From NCBI GenBank assembly GCA_030635415.1, contig DAOVYW010000022.1:1-17248 (forward strand): a stretch of DNA of 17,248 nucleotides. Direction: 5' to 3'. This document shows, piece by piece, positions 1 to 7,520 of the stretch; within the stretch, counting starts at the first letter, position 1; the number at the start of each line of letters is the position of its first letter. Under the pieces are notes generated by a model, which saw only the letters and a list, made by a program, of their open reading frames with translations, ran no database searches and was not told the DNA's origin. Source of the DNA: Candidatus Firestoneibacteriota bacterium (GTDB lineage: Bacteria > Oederibacteriota > JAAXVQ01 > JAUVAV01). The position numbers and the translations under genes are program-made.

Positions 1-876
1 ACTAGGTTTCCAATCAATCTCATGCGTAGCTCTGGAAATATCTAAGAAAATCTTTGGCACATAAACATGTGCTTTTGATTTTATATATTGAGGGGCGACT
101 TTTTTACCAGTAACCGTTAAGATGGTAGCATAAAGCTCATTGAGCGATACCCCTGTGCCTGAGCCAATGTTAAATATTTTATCGCTTGTGTTTTTGAGGC
201 TGAGACGAACAGTAGCTTCAATCGCATCATCAATATAGATATAATCACGAACACTGGTTCCGTCTCCCAAAATAACAGGGGGTTGCTGCTGATATAGTTT
301 CTCTAAAAAAGAGGCAACCACACCTTGTTCCTTCAAAAGATTTTGACCCACGCCATAAGGATTTGAATATCTTAAAACTAAATAATCCAAACCATAATCA
401 TGATAAAATAATTTCAAATAATTTTCGACCGCGAATTTTGTTATGGCATAGGGATTGGAGGGATCTGCAGGAGATTGCTCTGAACTGGGCAAAGCCGGAT
501 TTAATCCATAAATCGTTCCCCCGGAAGATGGATAAATGACTTTAGTGACCTTTTTTTTGACACACGACTTCAATAATTGAATTGAGCCCATTAAGTTGGT
601 TTCAATGTCATACATGGGATTTTTACTGGATGTTTTAGGAGATGTGGTTGATATATAATGATATACAGAATCCACACCTTCGAGATGAGACTCATAATCG
701 GAGGTATTTAAAAAATCCCCAGGGATGTAATTTATTTTATTGATCAAAGGCATTAAAAACGCCGATGGTTTTGAGTCAATATCAAATATCTTGACACCAA
801 CATCCTGGCTGACTAAATCGGCTGCCAAATGAGAACCTAAAAATCCATTCCCGCCAAAAATGATACACGATTTCAT
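1..876 (-). CDS. NAD-dependent sugar-nucleotide epimerase/dehydratase (3' end beyond window)
   Basis: Extended short-chain dehydrogenase (SDR) of the kind that epimerises or dehydrates nucleotide sugars in the cytoplasm. Reading the minus strand gives 292 uninterrupted codons to the window edge, so the C-terminus is missing. Visible: N-terminal Rossmann motif GGNGFLG (residues 8-14), an acidic residue after strand 2 (FDID, 31-34), the active-site Ser region SSGGTIYG (117-124), catalytic Tyr143-xxx-Lys147 in NPYAITK, and the late motif RDYIYIDDA (210-218) typical of UDP-glucose 4-epimerase-like enzymes. The start at 876 is supported by GAGGAG (883-888) six bases upstream. It is transcribed away from the other genes and is AT-rich compared with the aminotransferase at 11910. 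Exact substrate cannot be read; UDP-glucose or UDP-GlcNAc 4-epimerase is the closest general guess. Confidence 0.93.
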   Translation of the reverse strand, partial: MKSCIIFGGNGFLGSHLAADLVSQDVGVKIFDIDSKPSAFLMPLINKINYIPGDFLNTSDYESHLEGVDSVYHYISTTSPKTSSKNPMYDIETNLMGSIQLLKSCVKKKVTKVIYPSSGGTIYGLNPALPSSEQSPADPSNPYAITKFAVENYLKLFYHDYGLDYLVLRYSNPYGVGQNLLKEQGVVASFLEKLYQQQPPVILGDGTSVRDYIYIDDAIEATVRLSLKNTSDKIFNIGSGTGVSLNELYATILTVTGKKVAPQYIKSKAHVYVPKIFLDISRATHEIDWKPS

Positions 877-1081
877 AAAATACTCCTCATGCCAGCGGCA
901 AGCATTTTCGGTAATTGACTGTGATCAACAAAAATAACTTGTTGCACATGATTGCCAACATGGTAAAAGTCGTTGCAAAAAGATCAATCAATCTTTGCAT
1001 ATCAGCTCCCAGATGATGTCTGTGGCGCCCTTTAACTAATTCTAACATAAGGTTCTAAAATAGTTTAACCAAAAATGTTAG

Positions 1082-1192
1082 ACTTGGTGTTTTAGCTGGG
1101 ACCTTTATACCCTCAAGATCGCTGATCTGGCTACCGGCCAGACTGAACAACAGACTGTTTGGAGTAAAGGCGAACATATGGATTATCAGTGA
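1082..1192 (+). pseudogene. Remnant of a TolB/WD40-like beta-propeller protein C-terminus
   Basis: A 36-codon open stretch between a TAG (1079-1081) and a TGA (1190-1192), without a plausible start. Its translation contains SWDLYTLKIADLATGQTEQQ, which has the shape of a TolB/PD40 propeller strand (Asp-Leu-Tyr, then Asp-Leu-Ala-Thr-Gly-Gln, then Gln-x-Thr). That pattern is unlikely in random sequence of this length. I infer that an older propeller gene was truncated here, perhaps during rearrangement of the locus; a second, intact propeller gene lies at 3532. It is too short to be sure, and chance resemblance is possible. Confidence 0.35.
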
Positions 1193-1224
1193 CTGGCCAA
1201 GCAAGGAGCATAGATCGAATTTAC

Positions 1225-1253
1225 TTGATCGTGCAATCTGTACAGTGTATATT
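1225..1253 (+). promoter_or_regulatory. Sigma-70-like promoter upstream of the first GT-C gene
   Basis: TTGATC (1225-1230), a 17-bp spacer, then TATATT (1248-1253). The same hexamer design (TTGATT, 17 bp, TATATT followed by AT) is found at 3405-3433 before the propeller gene, which strengthens both calls. It would leave a leader of about 120 bases before the ATG at 1379. Confidence 0.45.
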
Positions 1254-1378
1254 ATCTCCCATCCTTTAAAGATAGGGTTATTTATCCGGTCTCCAGCAGG
1301 TGAAGGTGATGCTTGCCAGCTGATAAAAATTAGAGGCGCTGGCGAGCAGAAGCCAACAACATATGACAAGGAAGTGGC

Positions 1379-3244
1379 ATGGTAAATCCGATTAAAAAAT
1401 TGACGGACAAAGCAGGCTGGCTGACATGTGTGGGGTTGCCAGCAGGCTTTTTCCTGCTCGGGCAATGGTATATTTTGGGCGTGCGGGAAGTGATTTTCGG
1501 AGTTTACAGCACGATCACGTGCTTGATCGTGTTTTATTGGATTGCCTGGCGCCGGGAACCGGCAGTGCCGTTATGGAAAGCCCTGATTATAGCGGCGGTT
1601 TTAATAATATATAATTGGGCAGTCAACTGGGCGGCTACTAACTGGTGTATGTCGTCCCAACTTAAAATTCTTCCGTTTTTAGGCGGTCTGTTACTGGTAT
1701 TTGCCGTCCATTCTCCGCTGTCGGCCAAGCAGTGTGATCGCCATCCCGAAGAGGTTACTTTCCAGGAACGCTTCCTTAAAATCGTCACCGGGATGTTGGT
1801 GGTGATAGCCGGGATGGTTATAGTCGTAATCCTGGCAAAGAAATATTTAGCTCCCTATGATTACACCAATGTGATCAATTTTTTCTTCGTGCTGCGCCAG
1901 CACGGCATTGTCGGGGACATACCTTCTGCCGTCTTTAAAGCCTGGGGGAGATTGTGGGCGCCGATGCTATATCTCATAATGATGTTCGCGGCGTACTGGG
2001 TGATAATTTATCGGCAAAAGCAGGTGGGGGTTTGGAAAAGTCTGCTGATTATCTACCTACTGGGTAATATCGGCGGAATCATAATCGCCTATCTTTCATC
2101 GAATGGCTTAGAGGGATTATCTCTGCAAGTCAAATCCATTCATTATAATTTTTACAATGTTGCCAAGCAGTATGAAACTTTTAAAGAAATTTGGGCGATG
2201 CTGGGGACGTTTGCCACCGTGGAAATACATCGCTTCCAGACCTTTGCGATGAGCCATCCGCCGCTTAATATTGTGTGGAATTGGATACTGATTCAATTGA
2301 CCGGAGATCACCGGATACTGATCGCGATTATCATAGGGGCCGCCGCCTGGACAACCGTTTTCCCCATGTTCCTAATCGGGAGAGAATTGTATAACCGGGA
2401 ATTTGGTTACTATATGGCAGGTTTGTACGCGACGCTGCCGAACATCTTGATTATCAACCACATCGCCTTGGATGGCATAATTACCGGTTTTCTAGCATGG
2501 GCGGTTGCCTTCGTGGCAATGGGATGCCGGCGGGAAAGACACGGGTATATGTTATTGGCCGGGTTGGCGGTGGCGGGATTCGCTTTGACTCATTATAGTA
2601 TGCCGATTATTCTTCCCGCTTTATTCATACTGGCAGTCATCGGATTGCGGAGCCTGGGGAAACCAGAACAAGGCTTCCTGGCCTGGTGGAAGGCCGCTAT
2701 CATTAAAACCTTCTTTTTCCTGCTGGGTGCTGCTATTCCCTTTCTGATTGTGGAAGTGACGACCCAGTGGAAATTCGATTATCTTACTATGCAGAGGTAT
2801 GTTGTTTTTATTGCCTACAAGAACAATATTCCTTTGCATCCCTGGTTCGTGGGATCATGGCTGGCCTGGGTCAATTATTTTATATTCGTGGGCTTCGGGG
2901 TTACCGCGCTTTTTATTATCCGCTGGCAGGAGATATTGAAAGGCGATTGGCGGAATGATGTCCTTCCTTGGGCGGGGATAGTTACGATGCTCGTGCCCTT
3001 TGTACTGGCCATTGCCCGGCAGGAAACCGAACGGGCATATATGTTGTTCAATGTTTTCATTGTGGCTACGGCAGCCTTGGCGCTGTGGAAGGATAAGCGG
3101 CCCCTGCGCTACATGTTGCGCCCGGCCGACGCGGCCACGGTCCCGGAAATGGGCGGGGGATGGCGGCCGGTATTTTTACTGGTCATAGTCCTTGCCTTTA
3201 TCAATACCGTAATTATTCAAATGCTCACGGTGGACCACTTTTAA
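1379..3244 (+). CDS. Polytopic GT-C type glycosyltransferase (PMT/ArnT-like)
   Basis: Integral membrane protein of 621 residues with a dozen or more hydrophobic segments starting near residue 14. The overall design is that of GT-C fold glycosyltransferases (DUF2029, PMT_2, ArnT relatives), which transfer a sugar from a polyprenol-phosphate carrier on the periplasmic face. Features that fit: SHPPLN at 292-297 in a loop after an amphipathic stretch, comparable to the His-Pro-Pro-Leu loop of this class; GRELYNREFGYYMAGLYATLPN (334-354) after a helix; and QETERAYMLF (548-557) near the C-terminal helices. The N-terminal 160 residues are unusually extended before the loop region, and I do not see the acidic FFDEA-type motif present in the second GT-C gene at 15938; the acidic site may be E282 or D161. 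Start ATG 1379 has AAGGAAG just upstream. Likely role: adding a sugar to a surface glycan or exported glycolipid. Donor unknown. Confidence 0.8.
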   Translation: MVNPIKKLTDKAGWLTCVGLPAGFFLLGQWYILGVREVIFGVYSTITCLIVFYWIAWRREPAVPLWKALIIAAVLIIYNWAVNWAATNWCMSSQLKILPFLGGLLLVFAVHSPLSAKQCDRHPEEVTFQERFLKIVTGMLVVIAGMVIVVILAKKYLAPYDYTNVINFFFVLRQHGIVGDIPSAVFKAWGRLWAPMLYLIMMFAAYWVIIYRQKQVGVWKSLLIIYLLGNIGGIIIAYLSSNGLEGLSLQVKSIHYNFYNVAKQYETFKEIWAMLGTFATVEIHRFQTFAMSHPPLNIVWNWILIQLTGDHRILIAIIIGAAAWTTVFPMFLIGRELYNREFGYYMAGLYATLPNILIINHIALDGIITGFLAWAVAFVAMGCRRERHGYMLLAGLAVAGFALTHYSMPIILPALFILAVIGLRSLGKPEQGFLAWWKAAIIKTFFFLLGAAIPFLIVEVTTQWKFDYLTMQRYVVFIAYKNNIPLHPWFVGSWLAWVNYFIFVGFGVTALFIIRWQEILKGDWRNDVLPWAGIVTMLVPFVLAIARQETERAYMLFNVFIVATAALALWKDKRPLRYMLRPADAATVPEMGGGWRPVFLLVIVLAFINTVIIQMLTVDHF

Positions 3245-3257
3245 AGAGCAACTGGCC

Positions 3258-3306
3258 CCAGCGGCAAGATTCTGAATCGGGCTTAAGCCCAGCGGTGTCC
3301 CGCTGG
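3258..3306. repeat. Palindromic element downstream of the GT-C gene
   Basis: Contains CCAGCGGCAAG (3258-3268), a perfect 12-bp palindrome GGGCTTAAGCCC (3279-3290), and a strong hairpin CCAGCGG / CCGCTGG with a 4-base loop (3289-3306). The same 11-mer CCAGCGGCAAG occurs at 892-902. It may end transcription of the upstream gene, although no T-run follows the stem, or it may be a small dispersed palindromic repeat. Confidence 0.5.
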
Positions 3307-3404
3307 CAAGGATAACTGATTACTTTTTGAAAAAAAGGAGATAGGTTACCCTACCCTAGACAGCAGTTGCGCTACATCAGTAATTCGGTTGTACAAGAAT
3401 TCGC

Positions 3405-3433
3405 TTGATTATACAGTATATCTTGGTTATATT
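3405..3433 (+). promoter_or_regulatory. Sigma-70-like promoter upstream of the propeller gene
   Basis: TTGATT (3405-3410), a 17-bp spacer, TATATT (3428-3433). Nearly the same sequence and identical spacing as the candidate at 1225-1253. It lies about 100 bases before the GTG start at 3532 and suggests that the propeller gene and the DUF268 gene behind it form their own transcription unit. Confidence 0.45.
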
Positions 3434-3531
3434 ATTTTCGTATTTTAAACCAGTGTAGCGGTAGTTACTTGACTTTCCGGCTATCAGGCAACTGGGAGGC
3501 AGCAGCTATTTTTAAAAGGAGGAAAAGACAC

Positions 3532-4659
3532 GTGGCGAAAAGTAGGGAAGAGAAAGCTCCTGCATCATCTCCCGGAAAAAGCAAGGCGGGCAGGGTTCCC
3601 AGAATAGAAAAAGCAAAAATCGATGAAACCAAGGCGGCCGTGCAGCCGGCCGGCGGATCCACGGTTCCTCTGGCGGAGATGCCGGAGTCGACGAAAGAAA
3701 CAGCTGCGAAGAATATTCCTGCACCCATTAAAACCAAAAAGCGGTGGTGGACACAAGCGGTAATCGCTATAATTTTAGTATTAGTGGCAGCCGAAGTATT
3801 TGTTGTCCTGAAGAATAAGATCGCGCGTCAAGGCAAGCTGGAATTAGTCAGGGTTATCGGTGAGCGTGGAGGCCCGCCTGAGAAGATAGGTAAGTTTTGG
3901 GGGGCGGGAAGGATCCGGATAGACGATGCGCGTAAGCGTCTCTGTCTAGTAGATAGCTGTTATTATAAGCTTATATATTGGGATATCCAGGAAGGCACTC
4001 ACTTGATCGACTTGGATAAGGAGGGCCCTCACCAGCTGGGTTCCCAGGGGAAACCAGTGAAGAAGAAATTCGCGCCTTTAAACGGCGATTTTGACGGCGA
4101 AGGTAATATGTATGTTCTAGACAGGGATCACTCTGAGGTGACGGTTTTTTCACCGGATTTCAAAATCCAAGGTGTCTGGAAGACTATCCGAGGAGATACT
4201 ATCGCGGTAGATCCATCAGGAAAGATATATATCCTGGATGGCGGAACCATGGAAATAATCCAATACAGTACAGAGGGCAAAGAACTCAACCGCTTCGGTA
4301 AAAATGTTCTGGTAAATCCCGGAAGCATGGGAAGGATGGCAACGGATGAGTCCGGCAACCTCTATGTTGTCGATCGCGGAAGTAAGAAAGTGGTGGTTTT
4401 TTCTTCGGAAGGCAAAGCTTTGCGTAAATTTTCTGCGGAGTTCAAGCCTTTTGGAAGTCCTGGCATTGACGTGAAAGACGGTAAGATTTACATGTTTGAG
4501 CACAATAACCAGCGAGTATTAGTATATACAACTAAGGGAAAACTAATATGGGACTTGCCCGTCGCCTATCCCGGCGTTATCGCAGTTGACGCCGATGGTT
4601 TGGTATATCTATCCGGGGCGGGCGGAATTCATCAGTATAGGATTCTGAAGCGGTTTTAA
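3532..4659 (+). CDS. Membrane-anchored NHL/SMP-30-like beta-propeller protein
   Basis: 375 residues. The first 70 are Lys/Pro/Ala/Glu-rich and probably disordered in the cytoplasm, followed by one transmembrane helix (about 71-94, after KTKKRWW) and an extracytoplasmic domain of repeated propeller strands. Repeats are visible as Asp-x-x-Gly-(Asn/Lys)-(Ile/Leu/Met)-Tyr-(Val/Ile)-Leu/Val-Asp: DGEGNMYVLDRD, DPSGKIYILDGG, DESGNLYVVDRG, VKDGKIYMFEHN, DADGLVYLSGAG, each followed by a Tyr/Phe-Ser-x-x-Gly-Lys strand, so about five to six blades. This is the NHL/SMP-30 pattern; such domains bind proteins, glycans or small molecules. GTG 3532 is chosen over an in-frame TTG at 3469 because AGGAGG (3517-3522) sits nine bases before it. 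The gene lies between a GT-C transferase and a methyltransferase-like gene, 28 bp upstream of the latter, so a scaffold or sensor role in glycan assembly is possible but inferred. Confidence 0.85.
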   Translation: MAKSREEKAPASSPGKSKAGRVPRIEKAKIDETKAAVQPAGGSTVPLAEMPESTKETAAKNIPAPIKTKKRWWTQAVIAIILVLVAAEVFVVLKNKIARQGKLELVRVIGERGGPPEKIGKFWGAGRIRIDDARKRLCLVDSCYYKLIYWDIQEGTHLIDLDKEGPHQLGSQGKPVKKKFAPLNGDFDGEGNMYVLDRDHSEVTVFSPDFKIQGVWKTIRGDTIAVDPSGKIYILDGGTMEIIQYSTEGKELNRFGKNVLVNPGSMGRMATDESGNLYVVDRGSKKVVVFSSEGKALRKFSAEFKPFGSPGIDVKDGKIYMFEHNNQRVLVYTTKGKLIWDLPVAYPGVIAVDADGLVYLSGAGGIHQYRILKRF

Positions 4660-4687
4660 TTAAGCCGGTTCAGGCAGGGAAGGCTTC

Positions 4688-5485
4688 ATGTATTATATCC
4701 TGAAATGGTTTTATCATCTGCAGATGCAGTTTGGCATCAACCTGTTGCAGATGACCCGTGCATTAAAAGGGGTGCCGGACTACTGTAGAAATTACCTGGT
4801 TTTTAAACGTCATCATAAAAAAACAGTCAAAGAATTTAAATGGGGGAAAGTATACCCTTGTCTGGCAGACCGCTACGAAGCGAGCGGGAGCATGCGGGGT
4901 CATTATTTCCATCAGGATTTATGGGCCGCCCAGAGGATATACGCCCATAACCCGGAAAAGCACGTGGATATTGGTTCACGCATTGACGGCTTCGTGGCGC
5001 ATGTGGCTTCCTTTCGTGAAATTGAAGTGTGGGATATCCGGCCGCCGGAAAACCGGGTAAAAAACATAAAATTCCGGCAACGGGATATTATGGATGCGCA
5101 TTTTGGGCCGGACAATTATTGCGACTCGGTTTCCAGTCTGAGTGTTCTGGAGCACTTGGGGCTCGGCCGTTACGGTGACCATATTGATTATCATGGATAT
5201 TTGACAGGATGGGAACACATATATAGGGTGCTAAAATCAGGAGGGAAATTTTATTTCTCCGTACCCATCGGCCCGCAGCGAATTGAATTTGATGCCCATC
5301 GTGTATTCTCGATACCCTACCTCTTGTCCCTAATGGAGAGGAAATACCGCCTGGATACCTTCGCGTATGTCAACGATCAAGGCCGGCTGGTGCAGCCCGT
5401 GTCACGTCAGCCCAGTGAGGAGCAACAAAATTATTCCTGTCTTTTCGGTTGCGGTTTATTTGAACTGACCAAGGTCGGAGGATAG
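4688..5485 (+). CDS. DUF268 family protein (methyltransferase-like)
   Basis: 265 residues. I recognise the DUF268 pattern: HVDIGSRIDG (92-101), where a SAM-binding glycine loop would be; an acidic strand end in EVWDIRPP (113-120); QRDIMDAHF (131-139); SLSVLEHLGLGRYGD (150-164); and a closing strand GGKFYFSVPIGPQRIEFDAH (185-204). This layout parallels a Rossmann class I methyltransferase, but DUF268 has no well-established reaction, and it is often found in polysaccharide clusters. The N-terminal 50 residues are basic and partly hydrophobic, possibly membrane-associated. It follows the propeller gene by 28 bp and probably shares its transcript. Start ATG 4688 has a purine-rich GGGAAGG stretch before it. 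Sugar methylation is a reasonable guess only. Confidence 0.85.
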   Translation: MYYILKWFYHLQMQFGINLLQMTRALKGVPDYCRNYLVFKRHHKKTVKEFKWGKVYPCLADRYEASGSMRGHYFHQDLWAAQRIYAHNPEKHVDIGSRIDGFVAHVASFREIEVWDIRPPENRVKNIKFRQRDIMDAHFGPDNYCDSVSSLSVLEHLGLGRYGDHIDYHGYLTGWEHIYRVLKSGGKFYFSVPIGPQRIEFDAHRVFSIPYLLSLMERKYRLDTFAYVNDQGRLVQPVSRQPSEEQQNYSCLFGCGLFELTKVGG

Positions 5486-5566
5486 CCGGGCGGTCCGGGG
5501 TGAAGATGCTCGTAGCGATAGCGAGCGGCATAAAAGAAAAATTATCCCGAAAGGTTATTTAAGCCA

Positions 5567-6220
5567 ATGCACATTGAATTAAAGGGTGATTATTATGCTT
5601 TTTATTTACAAGCAATTCAGAGAAAGCTTAATAACCGGTGGAATATTCATGGAGCGCACCATCGACATTTAAACTCCTTTATTCAAAGAGAAGTTTTGAA
5701 ACTGCCGGATCAGGCAAAGGTATTAGATGGGGGATGCGGCTTGAGTGTTTGGCTGGCCCCGGAAATAGAGCAGGGGATTAAATATTTCGGGATTGATAAT
5801 CAAAAAGATTCAATCGCTTTTTGTCAAAGGAATTTCCCCAATAGAAAATATAGTTTGGAGGATCTTTATCAACTTTCTTTTGTTAATGATTATTTTGACG
5901 CCGTGGTCATGAGAGAGGTTATTGAACATGTGAAAATGCCGGAAAAAGCTATTATGGAAATATGCCGGGTTTTAAAACCCACCGGGGTTTTAATTTTAAC
6001 TACCCCCAATTATAATAATCCCTTGCTGCATCTGATTGAACATACATATAACCGGTTTTTTGGCGGGCCTTGCAAACCCTACCTGCCGGATGTTCATCCC
6101 AGTAAATTTACCGGCAAAAAGCTCTCGCGATTATGTATGAGCAAATTTAATAATGTGCAAATGGGGACTATCGACCTGGGGCTTAATTTAACGGCGGTTT
6201 GTACCGCAGTGAAAAAATAA
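5567..6220 (+). CDS. Class I SAM-dependent methyltransferase
   Basis: 217 residues, Methyltransf_11-like. Motif I is VLDGGCG (52-58), the acidic ribose-binding residue is D77 in GIDN, motif post-II is DAVVMREVIEHV (111-122), and motif III is VLKPTGVLILTTPNY (135-149). Cytoplasmic; the acceptor is unknown, but the neighbours suggest a sugar or glycan. The ribosome binding site is weak (AAGG about 12 bases before the ATG), so the start is less certain than others. It is AT-rich: a line of 60 bases counted by hand inside it (5821-5880) has 18 G+C, compared with 48 of 60 in a line inside the aminotransferase gene at 11910. It may have a different origin from its neighbours. The 81-bp gap from the DUF268 gene holds a minor stem (GCTCG/CGAGC) and no clear promoter. 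Confidence 0.9.
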   Translation: MHIELKGDYYAFYLQAIQRKLNNRWNIHGAHHRHLNSFIQREVLKLPDQAKVLDGGCGLSVWLAPEIEQGIKYFGIDNQKDSIAFCQRNFPNRKYSLEDLYQLSFVNDYFDAVVMREVIEHVKMPEKAIMEICRVLKPTGVLILTTPNYNNPLLHLIEHTYNRFFGGPCKPYLPDVHPSKFTGKKLSRLCMSKFNNVQMGTIDLGLNLTAVCTAVKK

Positions 6221-6527
6221 ATGTGAGTTGGGTGTTTATTAAAATCACCAAGACTATAAACAGGCGTGAGTAGCAAGTATTTGTTGCGGAAGCAAGTTTT
6301 CTTAGATTTGTTATTCCGAACCCTTCGCATGTCATCCTGAGCCGTAGGCGAGGGATCTCCATGCATACTTGAAAATGTAGTCTATGGCTACATTACCAAG
6401 CCGGCTCAGGACAGGCTCCGTGAGGAATTTCCAAGAAAACGCCTGAATTATCAGGGAACCAGCTAAGAGGGTTTTCTAAAGTCATTTCCAGTTTGCAACA
6501 CAGTTTATTAATGAATTCGGGGAATTT
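6221..6527. other. Intergenic region, 307 bp, with a REP-like element
   Basis: No gene seen. The middle is occupied by the palindromic element at 6330-6413. The rest is unremarkable apart from a GGGGA ribosome binding site just before the ATG at 6528. No convincing promoter was found, although the long gap makes an own promoter for the following operon likely. Confidence 0.6.
6330..6413. repeat. REP/MITE-like palindromic intergenic repeat
   Basis: Left arm TGTCATCCTGAGCC (6330-6343) matches the start of a widely seen bacterial intergenic repeat (TGTCATCCTGAG...GGATCTC; here the GGGATCTCC follows at 6352-6360). Right arm GGCTCAGGACA (6403-6413) is its inverted partner with a 2-base deletion. 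Between them lies a separate perfect hairpin AATGTAG / CTACATT (6374-6380 and 6388-6394, 7-base loop). The nested arrangement suggests a non-autonomous mobile palindrome; mobility is inferred, since only one copy is in the window. Confidence 0.6.
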
Positions 6528-7502
6528 ATGAAGATTTTAGTAGTCGGAGGCGCCGGGTATCTGGGAGGCGCGATTACGGATTATCTCAGGCAGACCGGGC
6601 ATGATTTTATGGTCTATGATATCCTTTTATACGAGGATCAGTACCGAAAAAAGGTGCCCTTTGTCCTGGGAGATATTCGCGACCATGACAAGTTAAAAAA
6701 ATATCTGGAATGGGCTGATGCCGTAGTCTGGCTGGCAGCTATTGTAGGTGATCCGGCTTGCGCGCTGCGGGAATCGCTTACCTATGAAATAAATCGCGAT
6801 GCGGTGAAATATTTAAAGGATAATTTTTCCGGACGTAAAATATTTATCTCGACCTGTTCGGTCTACGGAGCTGGAACCAACGTGCTGGATGAAACCTCCG
6901 AAATGCGGCCGGTGTCTTTATACGCGCGCACGAAGCTGGAGGCGGAAAACATTCTGGCCGGTACGGATACAGTATGTTTCCGCCTAGGCACGCTGTTTGG
7001 GCTCGGCGATGAATTTTCACGGGTGCGCTTTGACTTGGTGGTGAATACCCTGGTCATGTGGGCTATTTTTCACGGCCGGATTACCGTGTTCGGCGGGGAG
7101 CAATACCGTCCCCTCTTGCATGTCAGGGATATTGCGCCGGCGGTCATCCTGGCATTAGACTCTGATCGTCGCGGGATTTTTAACCTGCACTATAAAAATT
7201 ATAAAATTGTGGATATTGCGCATAAAATCAAGAAATATTTTCCGGATTTAATCATTGAAAACAAAACCCAGGATATTCCGGATAAGCGAAATTACAGTGT
7301 CACCAGTGACAAGGCCCGGAAAGAACTGGGTTTTAATCCGGGAGTTACCCTGGAGGATGGCATTCAGGAAATGAAAGAACTACTGGCGCAGAAAAGAATA
7401 AAAAATACTTTCTTCGCAAGATTTTCCAATTACGAGCATCTCCGGCACCTCATGGAGGAGCATCCCTCGCCCTTGGGCCGGGAGATAAAACTGAATATCT
7501 AA
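6528..7502 (+). CDS. NAD-dependent epimerase/dehydratase (SDR, nucleotide-sugar)
   Basis: 324 residues, extended SDR. Rossmann motif GGAGYLG (7-13), strand-2 acid D31, GDIRD (48-52), LAAIVGDPAC (69-78) in place of the more usual HLAA...V segment, active-site STCSVYG (108-114), and catalytic Tyr132-xxx-Lys136 in YARTK. The late segment YRPLLHVRDIA fits sugar-nucleotide epimerases. The last 40 residues extend beyond the usual fold end and are rich in charged and aromatic residues. It is the first gene of a tight six-gene run and ends 18 bp before the next ATG. Start ATG 6528 has GGGGA a few bases upstream. It probably makes one sugar nucleotide used by the following glycosyltransferases; the substrate is not readable. 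Confidence 0.92.
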   Translation: MKILVVGGAGYLGGAITDYLRQTGHDFMVYDILLYEDQYRKKVPFVLGDIRDHDKLKKYLEWADAVVWLAAIVGDPACALRESLTYEINRDAVKYLKDNFSGRKIFISTCSVYGAGTNVLDETSEMRPVSLYARTKLEAENILAGTDTVCFRLGTLFGLGDEFSRVRFDLVVNTLVMWAIFHGRITVFGGEQYRPLLHVRDIAPAVILALDSDRRGIFNLHYKNYKIVDIAHKIKKYFPDLIIENKTQDIPDKRNYSVTSDKARKELGFNPGVTLEDGIQEMKELLAQKRIKNTFFARFSNYEHLRHLMEEHPSPLGREIKLNI

Positions 7503-7520
7503 TAGGGAATGGGGAAGTTT

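Larger units (their letters stand above)
877..1378. other. Intergenic region, 502 bp, between divergent genes
   Basis: No convincing complete gene. It holds the ribosome binding site of the leftward epimerase, the 11-mer CCAGCGGCAAG at 892-902 (also found at 3258-3268), a short beta-propeller-like reading frame (1082-1192) that looks like the tail of a lost gene, and a promoter candidate (1225-1253) for the rightward glycosyltransferase. A minus-strand 53-codon frame at 887-1048 has no ribosome binding site and was not accepted. Confidence 0.6.

Noticed and set aside
887..1048. Minus-strand frame of 53 codons just upstream of the leftward epimerase, with a hydrophobic middle
   Set aside because: No ribosome binding site before its ATG, no family resemblance, and a stop directly upstream; chance open frame in AT-rich sequence is likely.
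5486..5566. GCTCG/CGAGC stem in the gap before the small methyltransferase
   Set aside because: Five base pairs with an eight- to nine-base loop and no T-run; expected by chance.
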